DNA of 64,000 nt, taken from the NCBI GenBank assembly GCA_016584305.1, contig JACEEZ010020504.1, forward strand, positions 31,001-95,000, read 5' to 3'. Position numbers and translations under genes: made by a program. Shown here piece by piece: positions 1 to 15,274 of the stretch. Source of the stretch: Chionoecetes opilio (taxonomy: Eukaryota > Arthropoda > Malacostraca > Decapoda > Majidae). Numbering within the stretch: position 1 is the first letter of the stretch; the number at the start of each line of letters is the position of its first letter. The notes under the pieces were generated by a model. The model was not told the DNA's origin. It was given only the letters and a program-made list of their open reading frames with translations, and ran no database searches.

Positions 1-562
1 GCAGCGAGCCACGGGAGGGGGGGGAGGCATGCAGTTTGCAAGTTCAGAAGAGCAGAGCATGAAAATAGCGGTTAGAAGAGAGCAAGAGAAGCAACATTGT
101 GGCGGTGATTTAAAGATTGAAGACAGTCAGTCAGAGGAGAGGAGTTGATGAGACGAAAAGCTTTTGACTCAACCCTGTTTAGGAGAGCTGTATGAGTGGA
201 TCCTCCCCAAACATGTGAGACATACTCCATACATGGGCGGATAAGGCCCCTGTAGAGAGCAAGCAATTGGGAGGGAGAAAAATAGGTCACAGACGCCACA
301 TGACACCTAACTTCTTAGAAGCTGTTTTAGCAAGAATGATGTGAAATTTCCAGTTCAGATTTTTAGTATAGAATAGTCCTAGAATGTTCATTGTAGAAGG
401 AGACAGTTGAGTGTCATTGAAGAAGAGGGGATAGTTATTTGGTAGGTTTTGTCGAGTAGATAGGTGAAGAAATTGGGTTTTTGAGGCATTGAACAAAACA
501 AGGTTTGCTTTGCCCCAATCAGAAATTATAGAAAGATCAGAAGTTAGGCACTCGGTGGCATC
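1..562 (-). mobile_element. jockey-like LINE reverse transcriptase, C-terminal fragment
   Basis: Minus-strand translation gives the C-terminal half of a non-LTR retrotransposon reverse transcriptase. The thumb region reads DWGKANLVLFNASKTQFLHL, then LNWKFHIILAK, SQLLALYRGLIRPCMEYVSH and RVESKAFRLINSSPLTDCLQ. After one frameshift near base 72 it continues as SSELANCMPPPP to the window edge. These blocks are typical of arthropod jockey-like elements that are very common in decapods. The coding is split into at least three frames (near 300 and 72). The similarity stops at about base 562, where an unrelated plus-strand nuclease gene begins, so the element is 5'-truncated, as LINE insertions often are. 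Its 3' end lies outside the window. Clade naming is from memory of the family and not from a search. Confidence 0.85.
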
Positions 563-572
563 TCTCCGTGAA

Positions 573-1690
573 TCGATGTGAACCGATGTGGTTTTCGATC
601 GATATCGTATCACATCAATCAAGTCTGGGACCCGGGAAAGGAGAGAGGGGCGAGTACGTTCTATCCAGCACAAGATCGACAGCAGAGAGATTCCACTCCC
701 TGCCAACTGGAAGCAGTTCATGGACTTACCAGAAAACAAGGCAAATCTTACCAAGTTTCTCAGCGATCAAATGATGTTAAAGGCAAAAAAGAGCCGACCC
801 ACTTGTGAGTTGATCACTGCAGGTGGGTTTGAGGAAGAAACCAAAGTAGCATCGTCACAGGGGTCTGATGTTGAACAGCTGCAATCATCTCACGAGGAGG
901 CCGATACACGTATAATATTGCATGCCAAGGTGGCCTATATGGATGGATACGAACGGATCATAGTCTCGTGCAGGGACACCGACGTATTGGTACTGCTCAC
1001 ACACTTGGCGGGACAATTAAGTGGAGAGCTCTGGATGAGAACTGGCACAAGGCAGGAACGGCCTTATGTGGCTGTGCACGACATACAGTTGACACCGACC
1101 ATGCAGCGTAACATCCTGGTGTACCATGCGGTTACAGGATGTGACAACAGTCAGTCAACCAAGTGGACACGGGAAAAAGACGACATGGAAGGTATTCCAG
1201 CAACACGGAGCATTGCTTGATGACCTCGGACGTGGCACGCTGTCAGAATCCACCATACGGAGTGTGGAAGAGTTCTTCTGCCGCATTTACTCACCAACTT
1301 TGGACTAAACTAATATCGCCGATATGCGATACCGCATGTTTCAAAAGGGCACCAAAGACCAAAAGCTTCCGCCAAGTCGAAAATGTCTTGAACAACACAT
1401 CAAACGCGCACACCACCAGGCTCAGGTGTGGTTCCAGGCAGATGTACCAATCCCTGAAATAGAGTCGCCCACTGGAAGTGGATGGTACGAGGATGCTACG
1501 AGAAGACTACACCCACACGTCAGTGTGGACGATCCTCTGCCAAACTAGTTCTCAGACATAGTCTGCTGCAAGTGCAAAAATTGTGCAACTTCCAGATGCT
1601 CTTGTAGGGACAAGAACTTGAAGTGCATAGCTGCATGTACCTGTAATAACGGAGTGTGTCACAACCCATAGTGTGGCAATTGAAACGGAC
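573..1690 (+). pseudogene. XPG/FEN1-like nuclease with CXC cysteine tail (Academ-type), copy A, 5'-truncated
   Basis: The frame opens with VFDRYRITS and GTRERR, matching the end of an XPG N-region. It continues with the I-region acidic blocks SHEEADTRIILHA (about 886) and RDTDVLVLLTHLAG (about 968), then a helix-two-turn-helix-like TGCDN block (about 1135). Downstream is EEFFCRIY. The last 110 bases encode a cysteine cluster of the CXC type (VCCKCKNCATSRCSCRDKNL, then CIAACTCNNGVCHNP, about 1560-1670). There is one frameshift near 1165 and there are in-frame stops at 1306 and 1546, so the copy is dead. All acidic positions of the nuclease core that I can recognise are still present. The first ~half of the protein is missing because the neighbouring LINE takes its place. 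No terminal repeats are seen for this copy. It represents a different family from the two complete elements at 32-35 kb and 40-46 kb. Confidence 0.8.
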
Positions 1691-2160
1691 TCCGAGTGAC
1701 TTAAACACAACATTCTTTCATTTCATTTCATGTACATGTAAACTTGCATATATGCAATGATGCGCCTTTTCCGTCCATCGTTCACTGTTGCGTTACCTAA
1801 ATTTTCACTTGATGTATGTTATGTTTGTAATAAGTAATTAAATCTACTCATTATTATAGCATAAACCAATATTTTTACAGTATGGCTTGTTATTCTGCTA
1901 ATTTTGACACCAAATATAAGTTTGTACCTGCATTATTGGTCATTCTATTGACATTTTTGTATTTTCGAGATAATCAGATATTTCGCGATTGACCTCTTTC
2001 ACAAAATAACCCACTGTGAGGTCCCAAATCAAAATATCAAGTGTCATCCAGGCTAATATTTCTCAGGTGGTGTCATGGTTCAATCCTAGCATGGGTGACA
2101 GCTTGTAACAAACCGTTACCCCTCGTAAAATTTTGACATTATATTCCTAGTCTACCTGGT
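1691..2160. other. AT-rich stretch without recognised features
   Basis: This stretch follows the cysteine cluster of copy A. I see no open frame of note, no terminal repeat and no RNA gene. It may hold the 3' flank of the copy A transposon, but no matching end could be found. Confidence 0.4.
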
Positions 2161-2169
2161 CCAGTCCGT

Positions 2170-2745
2170 AAATCGACAAAGTTGTCCGGCGGTCCGAGCA
2201 TCTCCTGTCACCCCTGGTCAGTGTCCGCGCCTCCCGCCAGGTGGCAGCATGCTCAGCGGTCGTATTGTTTACATTTGGGCACACGACACTCACGGTTCAC
2301 CTCCACCGCCTCCGTCAGTTCCCTGACCCCCACTGCCCCTGGTGCAGGAACATCTCTGAGACTATTGAACACATTATGCTGCCTCTCGCCAGGTGGCAGC
2401 ATGCTCAGCGGTCGTATTGTTTACATTTGGGGACACGAAACTCACGGTTCACCTGCACTGCCTCCATTAGTCCCCTGACCCCCACTGCCCCTGGTGCAGG
2501 AACATCTCTGAGACTATTGAAAACTTTCTGCTGCAGTGTCCGCGCTTCCACACCCACCGTGTAGTGCTACGCTCTCAACTCCACAGATCGCCACCTGTGA
2601 CCTGCCCACCCTGCTGGCGGCGGCTGGCGTCCACCCATCCCGTCAATACGCTGTCATCCGCCCCACCTGTGCCTTCCTGAGGAAGACAGGTCAAACTACA
2701 GCGCCTGTGATAGCTTTTATAGGACATCACCAGGGCTCATAGTGT
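2170..2745 (+). mobile_element. I/R-clade-like LINE, C-terminal zinc-finger region with internal duplication
   Basis: Translation gives LTVHLHRLRQFPDPHCPWCR followed by NISETIEH. In the second half it gives ENFLLQCPRFHTHRVVLRSQ, LPTLLAAAGVHPSRQYAVIR and TCAFLRKTGQ. This CPWC...H...C block is the C-terminal cysteine/histidine finger after the RNase H region of I-like LINEs of arthropods. A segment of about 163 bases (about 2230-2392) is repeated almost unchanged at about 2393-2555, so the finger is present twice with the first copy cut short. Frames shift between blocks. The upstream reverse transcriptase is absent. Confidence 0.7.
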
Positions 2746-2949
2746 TCCCCAAGGGATCCTCGCAGCCCTAAAAACAAAACAAAGTGACGTAAATGTCCGC
2801 GGCGGGTAGTTGATATTGGCGGTTGCCGGACAGTAAATACTAGAGTAGGATAAAGTCCGGGGGTGGGTAATGGCCTCAGACTGTTGTGATTCCTGGACTT
2901 TTGCAGTTCCCGGACCAGTGCTCCCCCCTATTAGTCCGGGAAAACGAGG

Positions 2950-3332
<383 letters not shown>

Positions 3333-3359
3333 TGTGTACTGTAATATCATATATATATA

Positions 3360-6810
<3,451 letters not shown>

Positions 6811-7229
6811 AGAGAAAAAGACGGATAGAACAAAGAATGAGAAAAAAAGATGCGAATGTAGCACAGAATAATCGAAGTTAGAACAAGTGTAACAAGAGAA
6901 AAAAAGTTAAAAAAGAAGGAGTTATAACGGGCAAATTATGAAAACGTCTCATAAACGAACCATTTAGAATTTTCAACGGGATCTCAAAATTGTTTGTTCA
7001 AAACGTTTACACCGAATCTAGTTCTGTTTAAAATTTTGTTATAACAAAAAAAATCAAAAAATTATTCAAAATATAAGAATGTTGACACTAAATTGGGTGT
7101 CAAGCACAAAAATGCTAGAAAGCCACACAGGTGGAAGATAGCGATTGTCTTGACAATTTGACAAACGGTTGCTGTTATGACGAGATTTGTAAGACATGGC
7201 TAATTGGTTTAGCCTATACCCCGTCAATG
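6811..7229. other. AT-rich, no feature recognised
   Basis: No convincing coding frame, terminal repeat or RNA gene seen. Confidence 0.5.
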
Positions 7230-7510
7230 TCGTAATGATTAAGCAAACAAGGAGAAGATTTGTCAATGCCTAAAAGTGCTAACCCCTTTAGTGCAATTAA
7301 AAAGGATTCCACGATTTGAAAAGGGGAGAAGAAGGTGAAGCGGTACTTAAGAGGAGAAGAGTGGGACTCGTAAAAGACTTGCTCTCGACCTTTCCTATGA
7401 ACAACATGTCCATTATTCAAAATAAAATGATTGCGACGGAAGCTCATAGACAAAAATGTTACTAGAATCAATAAGAGAAAAGAAAGAGCCTCAAGCACTG
7501 TGTACCGTCA
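7230..7510. repeat. dispersed repeat family, copy 1
   Basis: The block ATTGCGACGGAAGCTCATAG followed by TTACTAGAATCAATAAG (about 7430-7475), with upstream GCTCTCGACC and AACATG motifs, recurs in diverged form at about 14290-14640, 14930-15160 and 51330-51560. The order of blocks is the same in each place. No coding capacity and no clear terminal repeats are seen, so this is probably a non-autonomous element or satellite-derived repeat. Confidence 0.5.
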
Positions 7511-7775
7511 GATAACAATGGATGTAATAGAAGTATAACGCCTGCCACGTCGAATCGAAAAAAAAAGTTTCCTGGCGACTTTAGTGATATCTACAGTAGG
7601 CGAGTTTCGGTAAATATAAGGGAATTACGCCACACTTAAAAAAAAAATGCCGGACACGTTATCTCAAGTAGATTGGTCAAAGAGTAAAGAAAAATACATT
7701 CGGATTACGAATTTAAAAATTACAGTTTTTAGGAATCGTAATCATTCGTAAATGACGTAAGGCCTGTGTAAATAG

Positions 7776-7822
<47 letters not shown>
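7511..7822. other. unassigned sequence ending in (AT)n
   Basis: No gene seen. An (AT)n tract occupies about 7779-7822 and forms the left flank of the next element. Confidence 0.5.
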
Positions 7823-8890
7823 CAGGGCTGGATTCCCTGAAGATACAGCAGTCTTAGGTCCACTGTCATACTGTACAAGCGAAATCTCGTATAACGAAAC
7901 ACATAACTAATGGTAAAATATAGGTTTGGTTCCAGGACCCCATCAATTAAAAGAAAGAAAAGAAAGAAAAGAAAAGACATGTTTTTCAAGCTTAAAATAA
8001 ACTATAGCAAACACAACAAACTCTCAAATATAGGGCTCTATATACCACACCACCGCACCACCACACCACCACTTCACCACACAAAACACAGTGAATTAAG
8101 AGTGTGACAGCACATTAGGACAGAGCACAAATAAGTCACAATAAGCACATTAAGTAAACCAGCAAATCACTAAAATCGACTCGCAAGGCACAATACTTAC
8201 AAGCAACAAAGACGTTGTATGTACTCACGGGGACGCCGCGTGATACACTAGACACGAGAGGGTACGGTAGGTAAGGGACAAGGGAGGGGTGCGCAGACCT
8301 CTTCCACTGCCCACAAACTCGTCTCTGCGCAACTGAATCATTGTACATCGTTCAGTCCATCGTTCACTTTTCCTCACGTTTCCCCCAACTGAGACACACG
8401 AGAGCTGGCTATTTCCACCTCTCACACCCTCCCTGCCCTCCCCACACACCCACACACACGCGGCACATCTTCCTGCACCTCTCACTCACCTCGTCTATGA
8501 CTTCGTCATACATTTTGACGTATTTTCACGCTAAAACAAGGCTCGAGATAGGTTGGCAAGCGCGTGTTGTTGTTGTCTGCCTGCAGTGTTGCCAACAGGG
8601 ATGTGAATTTTTGTAGGCCACATTGTCGTACCGAGTAACCAGAATTATCATATTTTCAGATTGATTATCGTACAACCTTAGGTAAAATCATATAGTCAGT
8701 AAATGACTTTATAACTTTAGTAAATAACTTGTAATTTACTTTAGTAAATAACTTGGTAATTTTACTCACCCCAGTTTGAATGTCGTAGCATTGGATTTTC
8801 GATCTCGTATATTGAAAACAGACCATAATTTACACATCTCGTATCATCGGATTCTCGTATATCGAATGCTTGTACAACGGGACCTCCCTG
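7823..8890. mobile_element. pogo/Tigger-like non-autonomous element
   Basis: The left end begins CAGGGCTGG immediately after a TA, and the right end reads CGGGACCTCCCTG. Inward from both ends there are related blocks (GTACAAGCGAAATCTCGTAT on the left; inverted GTACAAGCATTCGATATACG on the right) of the 'CAG..GGTCCC...TATACGA' type seen in Tc1/mariner-pogo elements. Left and right ends agree only partly, and the right flank lacks an exact TA, so the boundaries are approximate. The interior has no transposase frame. It contains a CCACCA-rich stretch near 8045-8075 and is relatively GC-rich at 8220-8500. Confidence 0.45.
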
Positions 8891-8895
8891 TTTTT

Positions 8896-8897
8896 TA

Positions 8898-8975
<78 letters not shown>
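8896..8975. repeat. (AT)n microsatellite
   Basis: About 80 bases of AT dinucleotide repeat with two AAT interruptions. It separates the pogo-like element from the TTAGGGTGG-type end at 8976. Confidence 0.95.
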
Positions 8976-8979
<4 letters not shown>

Positions 8980-9830
8980 GGTGGTCCAAGAAGAGGGGGT
9001 AAAATTTCAAAGTGCAATGGTCCTTTCTCCACACCGCTGCTTTTTTTCGTGCTGCATTCCTCTCCTTGTGTGCAAAATTTCAATGCAATTTCAGTGCAAA
9101 AAATACAATGATATTTAGAGGTCGACCCATCATCTCGCTTTCTATCATAGGATTTAACCCGGAAAATATCACATACCCGAATTGGAGCACTTCCCGACAT
9201 CACAGACCCAAATGGTGTTGATTTCTGAATTCTCCGGGGTTGATAACCCCATAGATCACACTTTATCAACTAAAAACTGATATACAGCTGTCTGAATGCT
9301 GAATTTCATTATTTGGTTTTCACAGTAAATTTTAGGGGTAGGCCATACCCTGGTTGGGGTACTTCTAGTAGAGATAAAGCAAAATGGTTCGCATTTTTGA
9401 ACTCAGAAGGGTCGATTTACACATAGAAGTGGTTTCATCGACACTGATTTATTGACAATTCACAAAATATTGCCAAAAAAATCGTTTTTCTATAGGAAAA
9501 TAGAGAAATTGAAATGTTCTGTCCTATTTTGCAGGTTTTAGTAAATAAATGAAATATGATTCACTTATGGTAACCAAAAATATAACACTTATTTTATAAT
9601 AATTGCTATGTTGGTTCATTTAGTTTGGTTAGGTTAGATTTAGGTTGTTAAGGTTAGGTTAGGCTTGGATGGGTTTTGGTTTAGGTTTTGTAGAGTTTTT
9701 TTGGGTTAAAAAAAACCAAAATTTTTGGGTGCGCGATTGCCCGGGTGGTTTTAATTTTCTCCTATAAGTTTTCCCCGTCAAAAATCATTACTTTCAGAGA
9801 TTAAGTTTTTTTTAGTAGGAAGGATGTATG
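8976..9830. mobile_element. single TTAGGGTGGTCC terminal end of a DNA transposon, remainder unresolved
   Basis: TTAGGGTGGTCC starts directly after an (AT)n tract, exactly as the complete element at 3360 does, with a slightly different inner end (GTCC versus GCAC). No matching right end (GGACCACCCTAA) was found downstream, so this is either a truncated copy or one whose other end is lost in the noisy sequence. Near 9620-9660 there are a few GGTTAGGTT blocks. They are too few and irregular to be telomeric. Confidence 0.45.
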
Positions 9831-11956
9831 GAGCAAAGGTAAAATTCTAGAATCCTTTCCCACTTATTAGTGGGCTTTTTTTTCCTCCAGATTTTCACAG
9901 ACCCTTCAGATACCTCTAAAACAGAGTTTCCCTAAAACCGGGGGTTTCCCCGAACCCCCTAGGGTTCCGCGAGGGTTTCGTTTTGGGGTTTCCGAGAGTA
10001 ACGGTGATAAAGGGGCTAATCATTGAAATCATTTTTTGTCATTTTTGGTTTTAATTCATATTTGTATTTTACTTCCCGTAGGGCTATTTTTTGGAAAATT
10101 TCTTGGGTATTATAAAAAAGGGCTTCAACATTATTTTTGAAGTATAAAATCTTTAAATATCAAAAATATATTTAGCGACGTTTTTTTTGGCGCCAGGTGA
10201 ACCCCTTTTAGGGTCAGTGGACAGTAGCTTTACGTGACGGTTTCGGTAACATCAAGTGATCACTCGAGACAGACCTAACGGCTCCATTATCCGTCTGGTT
10301 TTCCCTGGCGTTGGCCCAACTCCCTCTTTTCACCCACATTTTTAAAATAATGTTCCCACCCTTTAAGGATTTATAGGAATTTTAAAAAATTTCTAAGTTA
10401 TATGATTATTTTTGTTCGTTTTTTTGAGAATTGTATGTTTTTTTTTCCTTCTTTTTTTCCCCCTCTCTCTTACAAGGGGTTCGTTTTTTTTTTCCATTTT
10501 TTTGTTTCTTTAAATTTTTTAAGTTATTTTTATAAAGTTTTACTTTTTTTTTTCATTTTTTTTTTTTATTTTTTTTTTTTACTGAAAGTCTGACCCCCCA
10601 ATTTTCTTTTTTAAGGGGAAAAAACCGGACAATTCTGATGTGGTAGTGTGATTCGATTTTCTGAAAATTTCACTGCATAGTAAAAAACCGGGCCCAAAAA
10701 AAAAGGTCCTTTAAAATAATTTTACTTATAAATGGGTTTACATGGACTGGTGATCCAAGTTGTTATTTTTGTGCCTCGTCTGTGGCAAAAAAAACTTTAA
10801 AATCAGAAATGGCTCCAAAAAATTTAAAAAAGACACTTCCGACAAATCACAGTCATATGAAAAATAAAAGTGCGTTAATTTAAAAAGGCTATTGGAACTC
10901 AAAATAAAAATCCAGCGTTTTTTTGTGAAAAAAAGGGTCCCCCAAAAGGGGAAAAAGCAAAGTTTTGGTTATCAAGTGTTTTTTTTTGGGTAACAAAAAT
11001 TTGTACTAACCTACCGGGAAAAATAGCTAAAAAGTTACTTCTCCGTTTGCTTATTTATTGTAGGGTGTGTAAAAATTTTTACAAAAATTGGTTTTTTCTT
11101 TCTAAAATTTTTTTCCCCCCCTCTCTTCCCTTTGCGGGCAGCACTCGGGTTAAAGTAAAAAAATTTTTTGCAGGAAGAAATAGAACTTTTCGGGGGGTTT
11201 TTTCATAATACCCCTTTTTCACTCTCAAATTAGAAAAACAGAAATTCAAAAAAAAAGAAATAAATTTAAAATTTATAGATGAATTTTTTTATTTATTTGA
11301 AATTCAATTATTTAATTTGAAGTTATTTTTTAATTTTAAGTTCAGTTTTATTTATTTGAATTAGTTGTTTAAATTTGAATTCAGTTGTTTTAATTTTAAG
11401 TTAGTTTTTTTTTAATTTGAGTGAAAAGGTGTAGTAGTCAAGTTTGCCTCCCAATTCCCCAAACATAGCATTCTCATGAGTTTTTTTTTTATAAAAGGGG
11501 TGGGGAACGTCGGCCCCGCGGGCCCCGTATAAAGGCCCGCAAAACCCTTTGGTCAGGCCCTGCCCAATCAACCCAAAGACCGAAATCCAAAAAAATCTAT
11601 TTTTTTTATCCAACATAAATCTTATAAAAACGCAAAAGCTAAAACTTTAAAAATAAATTTTTTTAAGGACAAAACACGTCCATTAGGGGGCGGATGGAAC
11701 CCACATAGGCGGGACAACTTAATTCACTTTTGGGTTCCCGTCGGCTTAAAAAAAAGGCGATTTTTTGTTGATAGTTTTTTTATGGCCGCGAATGGTTTTC
11801 TGAATATCCAAAAGGCCATTGGTATTTTTTTTTAAATGGTTTTTCCCCCCCCCCTGGATAAAGTTTATATTAAAAAACTGGTACTGATTTTTGGTTTGAA
11901 ACATACTGAAAATATTCAAACTGTAAACTTTTCAAAAAAAGGTAGAAAAAAATAAA

Positions 11957-12085
11957 GAGAAGGTTTTTTGTACGAAACAACTTTAAATCTTTAGCTGAGT
12001 GTACAAAACGACTATGGGGTTTTGTATACAAAAAAAACTTTTTTTTGTACGAAAACAACTTGTGTACGAACTGACTGCCCCAAAG
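11957..12085 (-). mobile_element. CGTACACAAG-type MITE, third copy (inverted, inside the hAT element)
   Basis: The text GTACGAAACAACTT...CTGAGTGTACAAAACGACTATGG, then TGTACGAACTGACTGC, is the reverse complement of the MITE copies at 26494-26735 and 26959-27168. Homopolymer noise and a shortened middle distinguish it. Its presence inside the hAT shows that this MITE family was active after the hAT insertion. Confidence 0.55.
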
Positions 12086-12429
12086 TCCACCCGTTTTGGT
12101 GAGAAATAATAAAGCCAGATGTAAAATATAGTTGGTAAAAAGTGGGACAAGATGCAGTACGCAAAATTTAAAAAGTTCCACTTTTTAAACAGTACAATAA
12201 GTTTCGTATTGCGACAGTTTCATGACCTTTTGGGTTTTTTGGGATAAAAAGAAAAAAATACAGGTTTCTATCCAGGGTTGATGAGTCAACCCGATTTAAA
12301 TAAATTTACGTAGCTTTTTTAAGATTTTTCAAAGAGGGGGGGGAAATTAAAAAAACTTCTTTGGTTGCAAAAAACTGCCTGAGACAAGCAAAAAAAAGAT
12401 ATTTCAAATTTTGTCCTCGTACGGAAAAA

Positions 12430-13510
12430 AAGAGTCTTCCTGGGAAAAAACTGTGTTGGCATCTGTATGATGGTGCTTCCATCAATGGGGGTTTGGTACT
12501 TAAGAGGTTTTTTTTTTTTTTTTGTAAAACAAGAAAATCGATGTTGTTCAAACAGTTTCTTCCCCGAGAAGTGCTGATTTCAAATTCTTGGAAATTTTAA
12601 TTAAAAAAAGTTTTTTTAATGTGTACAAAAAATTGTCAAACTTTATTAAACAAAACCATTTTACTCCAGAATGTTGAAAAAGCGGGGGGTGAAAACCCGG
12701 GGAAAAAGAGCATAAAATTCTTTCTACATACAGAAATCCGGGGGGTGAGTCAGGAAGAGTTCTAAATAGGGGGGGTTTGAGCTGGGGAAAGATGAATTAC
12801 AGGAAAACTTTCAAAAAAACAAAAAAAACCAGATAGTCAAGTGTTTTGAAGTGATGTAGGTTGCAGAGGCTACCTACTTAGCAGACATTTTTTCATCACA
12901 TGAATCGCTAAACAAGTCCTGCAAGGCCCTGGAGAAAAATGTATTTTATTTAAGTGACAAGATTTTTGGATTTTTTAAAAAAACTGAAATTTTTTGGAAA
13001 AATTGTTGCAAAAAAAGGAAATTTGAATGTTTTAAATACTGCTGGGGCTTCAAAATGAAGAAGGATTCAGCAAATTTCAGGTCTTTTTTTGAAACCCACC
13101 TGGAAGAAATGTGGATCAAAATAACATTATTTTTTCCCCTCCCTTTCAAACCCTGTTGATTGATTGGGGTTTTAGGGTCCAACTAGAAAACTTCTCTCAA
13201 CCGGGAAATGACTTTTAAAAGAAGGGAAGACTTTTTTTAGCTGCAGTCTGATTTTTCACTCATGGATTTACTGACTTATCGCTAAACAAGTTTTGGATTT
13301 CGGGGAAAAAAGATTAAAACCTGCCATTTTAGGAAAGCAATAAAAAAAATTGCTGCAGTTTTTAAACCCCTTTACTGTGGAGCAAACTTTTCCTATTTAA
13401 AAAATCAAGACAAAAGAAAGAAATCGTCTCCTTTCAAATTGAAGATGAAATCCGGTGTGTTTATCTGAAGTTTGCCCCCAATTAAGTATCTGGGTACCAA
13501 AAGACAACCA
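12430..13510 (+). pseudogene. hAT transposase (ZBED5/FAM200-like), heavily decayed
   Basis: Pieces can be read in all plus frames in the right order. YDGASINGG stands at the place of the TDGAPSM block and LPREVLISNSWKF at HREVLVSKTLG. HTEIRGVSQ stands at HTEIRWLSRG, ATYLADIFSS-like text follows near 12870, and LQGPGEKCI-like text near 12925. FETHLEEMWIK and FFPSLSNPVD are near 13090-13160, and IEDEIRCVYLKFAPN (the C-terminal hAT dimerisation end) is near 13440-13490. This order matches the domesticated/transposable ZBED5-like branch of hAT transposases. More than ten frameshifts and stops are present, many at homopolymer runs. The N-terminal BED finger is not recognisable. Confidence 0.7.
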
Positions 13511-14054
13511 CCCGGGGGTTTACATTAGAAACAAATTTTCATTATCTAAATTGGCTTCAAAAAAAGCATTTTTTTCCTTGACCCATGTATTTGTTCATAT
13601 GAATTTTGCCTTCATTTTTTAGCTTTTTCAAAAATTATCAAAAAACCATTAAGATTGTATTTGTTTTTATTGTTTTCGTTTTGTTTTTTTTTTTATGAAT
13701 TGGGTTTTTATGTTTTTTTTTTTGTGTTTACAGAATGGTTGATTTGGGTGTTGTGAATGAAAACCTCCGTATGAGGTCTCTTGTTGGGAAAAAATAGTTT
13801 TATTTAAGTTTTAAGTTTTTTTTTTTTTTTTTTTTATTGTCAATAAAATTAAGAAAAACGTTTTCTTATTTATTTCTTAACCAGTCATCAGAAGAAAAAA
13901 ATATATAGGTATATTTTTTTTTCCTTAGGCTTAAATTTTATTGAAAGAGAAAATATTTTAAAATAAAAATGTAAGAATTTTTTTTGTAGGGGTTCCCCGA
14001 GAAATGAAAATTGCAAGGGTTTCCCAAGGTAAAAAAAAAGGTTAGAAACCCCTG

Positions 14055-15165
14055 GGTAAAATTTTTACACTAGGACCGAAATTCCTACACAATTGGGGAA
14101 AAAAAGGTTTCTGTTCACCTTGATGGGTCCTAAAAAACATTTCCCCCTATGAGCTTCCGTCGCAAAAACACTACTTTCTGAATAAATATTTTTTTAGTAA
14201 AGGTTTAAGAAATATGAAAATTAAACTCCCACCCCCCCTTTGTCCACGAACCCAACCAACCTAACCCCCCGCTTTTTTAAAACCCCCCAATAAAGCCAAA
14301 TCCTCATTAAAAAAAAGGGTTTTCCCCGGTAAGGGAAAACAGGGGCGAGCAGGTCACAAGAGGAAGGGAGTGGGGAGGCACGCCGCACGGGAAACCCTTG
14401 TCTCTCGCCTACCATAAACAACTGTATATAGATATGCATGTTGTGAGTCTATGTGACAGTCTATGACTTCCTCGCAAATAAATTTCTTTTAGGATCTTAA
14501 AAGTTATTATTTGCGACGGGAACTTAGAGAATTTTTTCCTAGAATCCAAAAAGGTAAACAAAACCCCCTCCCAATGTGTAGGGGAATTTCGGGCCTAGTG
14601 TAAAATAAAACCAAACGTGCTCTAAAACGTAATTATAGGGGATAGTAAAAAAAAAAAAAATTCTAACCCAACCCAACCTTACCAATAACCTCCTAGCGAG
14701 ACCTAAAGGGCAAAAAAGAACAGAATTTTTTTTTTTCCAGATTTCGGTTGTAGGTTATATTGAGGGGTTTGGTTTGTAATTTTTTTTTTGTTTTTTTTTA
14801 CCCCCCCCACTTTATAATTACCGTTTTAGAGGTTCTGAAGGGGTCTGTTTAAGGTCTGGGGGAAAAAAGCCCACTAATATGGGTGGAAAGGAAATCTAGA
14901 ATTTTACCTAACTTTTCCCAACTAAAGCCAAAACCTCATTAAAGTGTCCGCGGGAAGGGAAAACAGAGCGAGAGGTCACATAGGGAAAAATGAGGCGCAC
15001 GAAAAACATTTCTCTCCTCATATATAACATTCCCCTCTATAAATATATGTCATATCTTCGAAAAAAAATTATTTTTCGACTGAAACTCTAGAGAAGTTTC
15101 CTATAGAATCCATTATGGAAAAAAAACAACCCTACTCCCCTTTTGTGGGAAAATTTTTGGTCCTT
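14055..15165. repeat. dispersed repeat family, copies 2 and 3, flanking the hAT element
   Basis: Two partial copies (about 14290-14640 and 14930-15160) share the order: polyA-GGGTTTTCC, AACAGGGCGAG..GGTCACA, GGCACGC, CTCTCGCCT, TTTGCGACGGGAACTTAGAG, CCTAGAATCCA. The block at about 14825-14915 (GAGGTTCTGAAGGGGTCTG, GCCCACTAATATGGG, TCTAGAATTTTACC) is an inverted copy of about 9835-9917, just left of the hAT. So the hAT appears to be nested within, or bracketed by, an older inverted-repeat unit. No gene seen. Confidence 0.5.
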
Positions 15166-15168
15166 TTT

Positions 15169-15274
15169 ATAAAAAAAATACCTAGTTCTTTTACAACCCT
15201 TTTAAGGTGACCCGGGTAAACTTATCCAGGCTCACCCTTTACAAGGTTGTGAAGAACTAGGTATTATTTTTTAC
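15169..15274. repeat. hairpin with ~42-bp arms
   Basis: The left arm ATACCTAGTTCTTTTACAAC...AAGGTGA is mirrored by the right arm TCACCCTTTACAAGG, then TTGTGAAGAACTAGGTATTA. About 20 bases separate the arms. It is probably a small foldback element or the join of two inverted element ends. Confidence 0.75.

Larger units (their letters stand above)
9922..14054 (+). mobile_element. decayed hAT transposon with both ends visible
   Basis: The left end reads CAGAGTTTCCCTAAAACCGG, followed by a GGGTTTCCCCGAACCCC block and CTAGGGTTCCGCGAGG. The right end, read inverted, starts CAGGGGTTTCTAACC and includes CTCGGGGAACCCC. This is the usual look of hAT terminal repeats (CAG.G.TTCCCAAAC...). A plus-strand ZBED5-like transposase remnant lies inside at about 12430-13500. 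The 8-base flanks (CTCTAAAA and GGTAAAAT) are similar but not identical, as expected if indel errors are present. The whole element sits in homopolymer-rich, apparently uncorrected sequence. An inverted copy of a small MITE lies inside it near 11957-12085. Confidence 0.7.

Noticed and set aside
9600..9680. GGTTAGGTTAGG-like text as possible arthropod telomere (TTAGG)n
   Set aside because: Only a few irregular units occur within AT-rich interspersed DNA. Similar text at 21860 and 54940 shows that it is a common dispersed motif.
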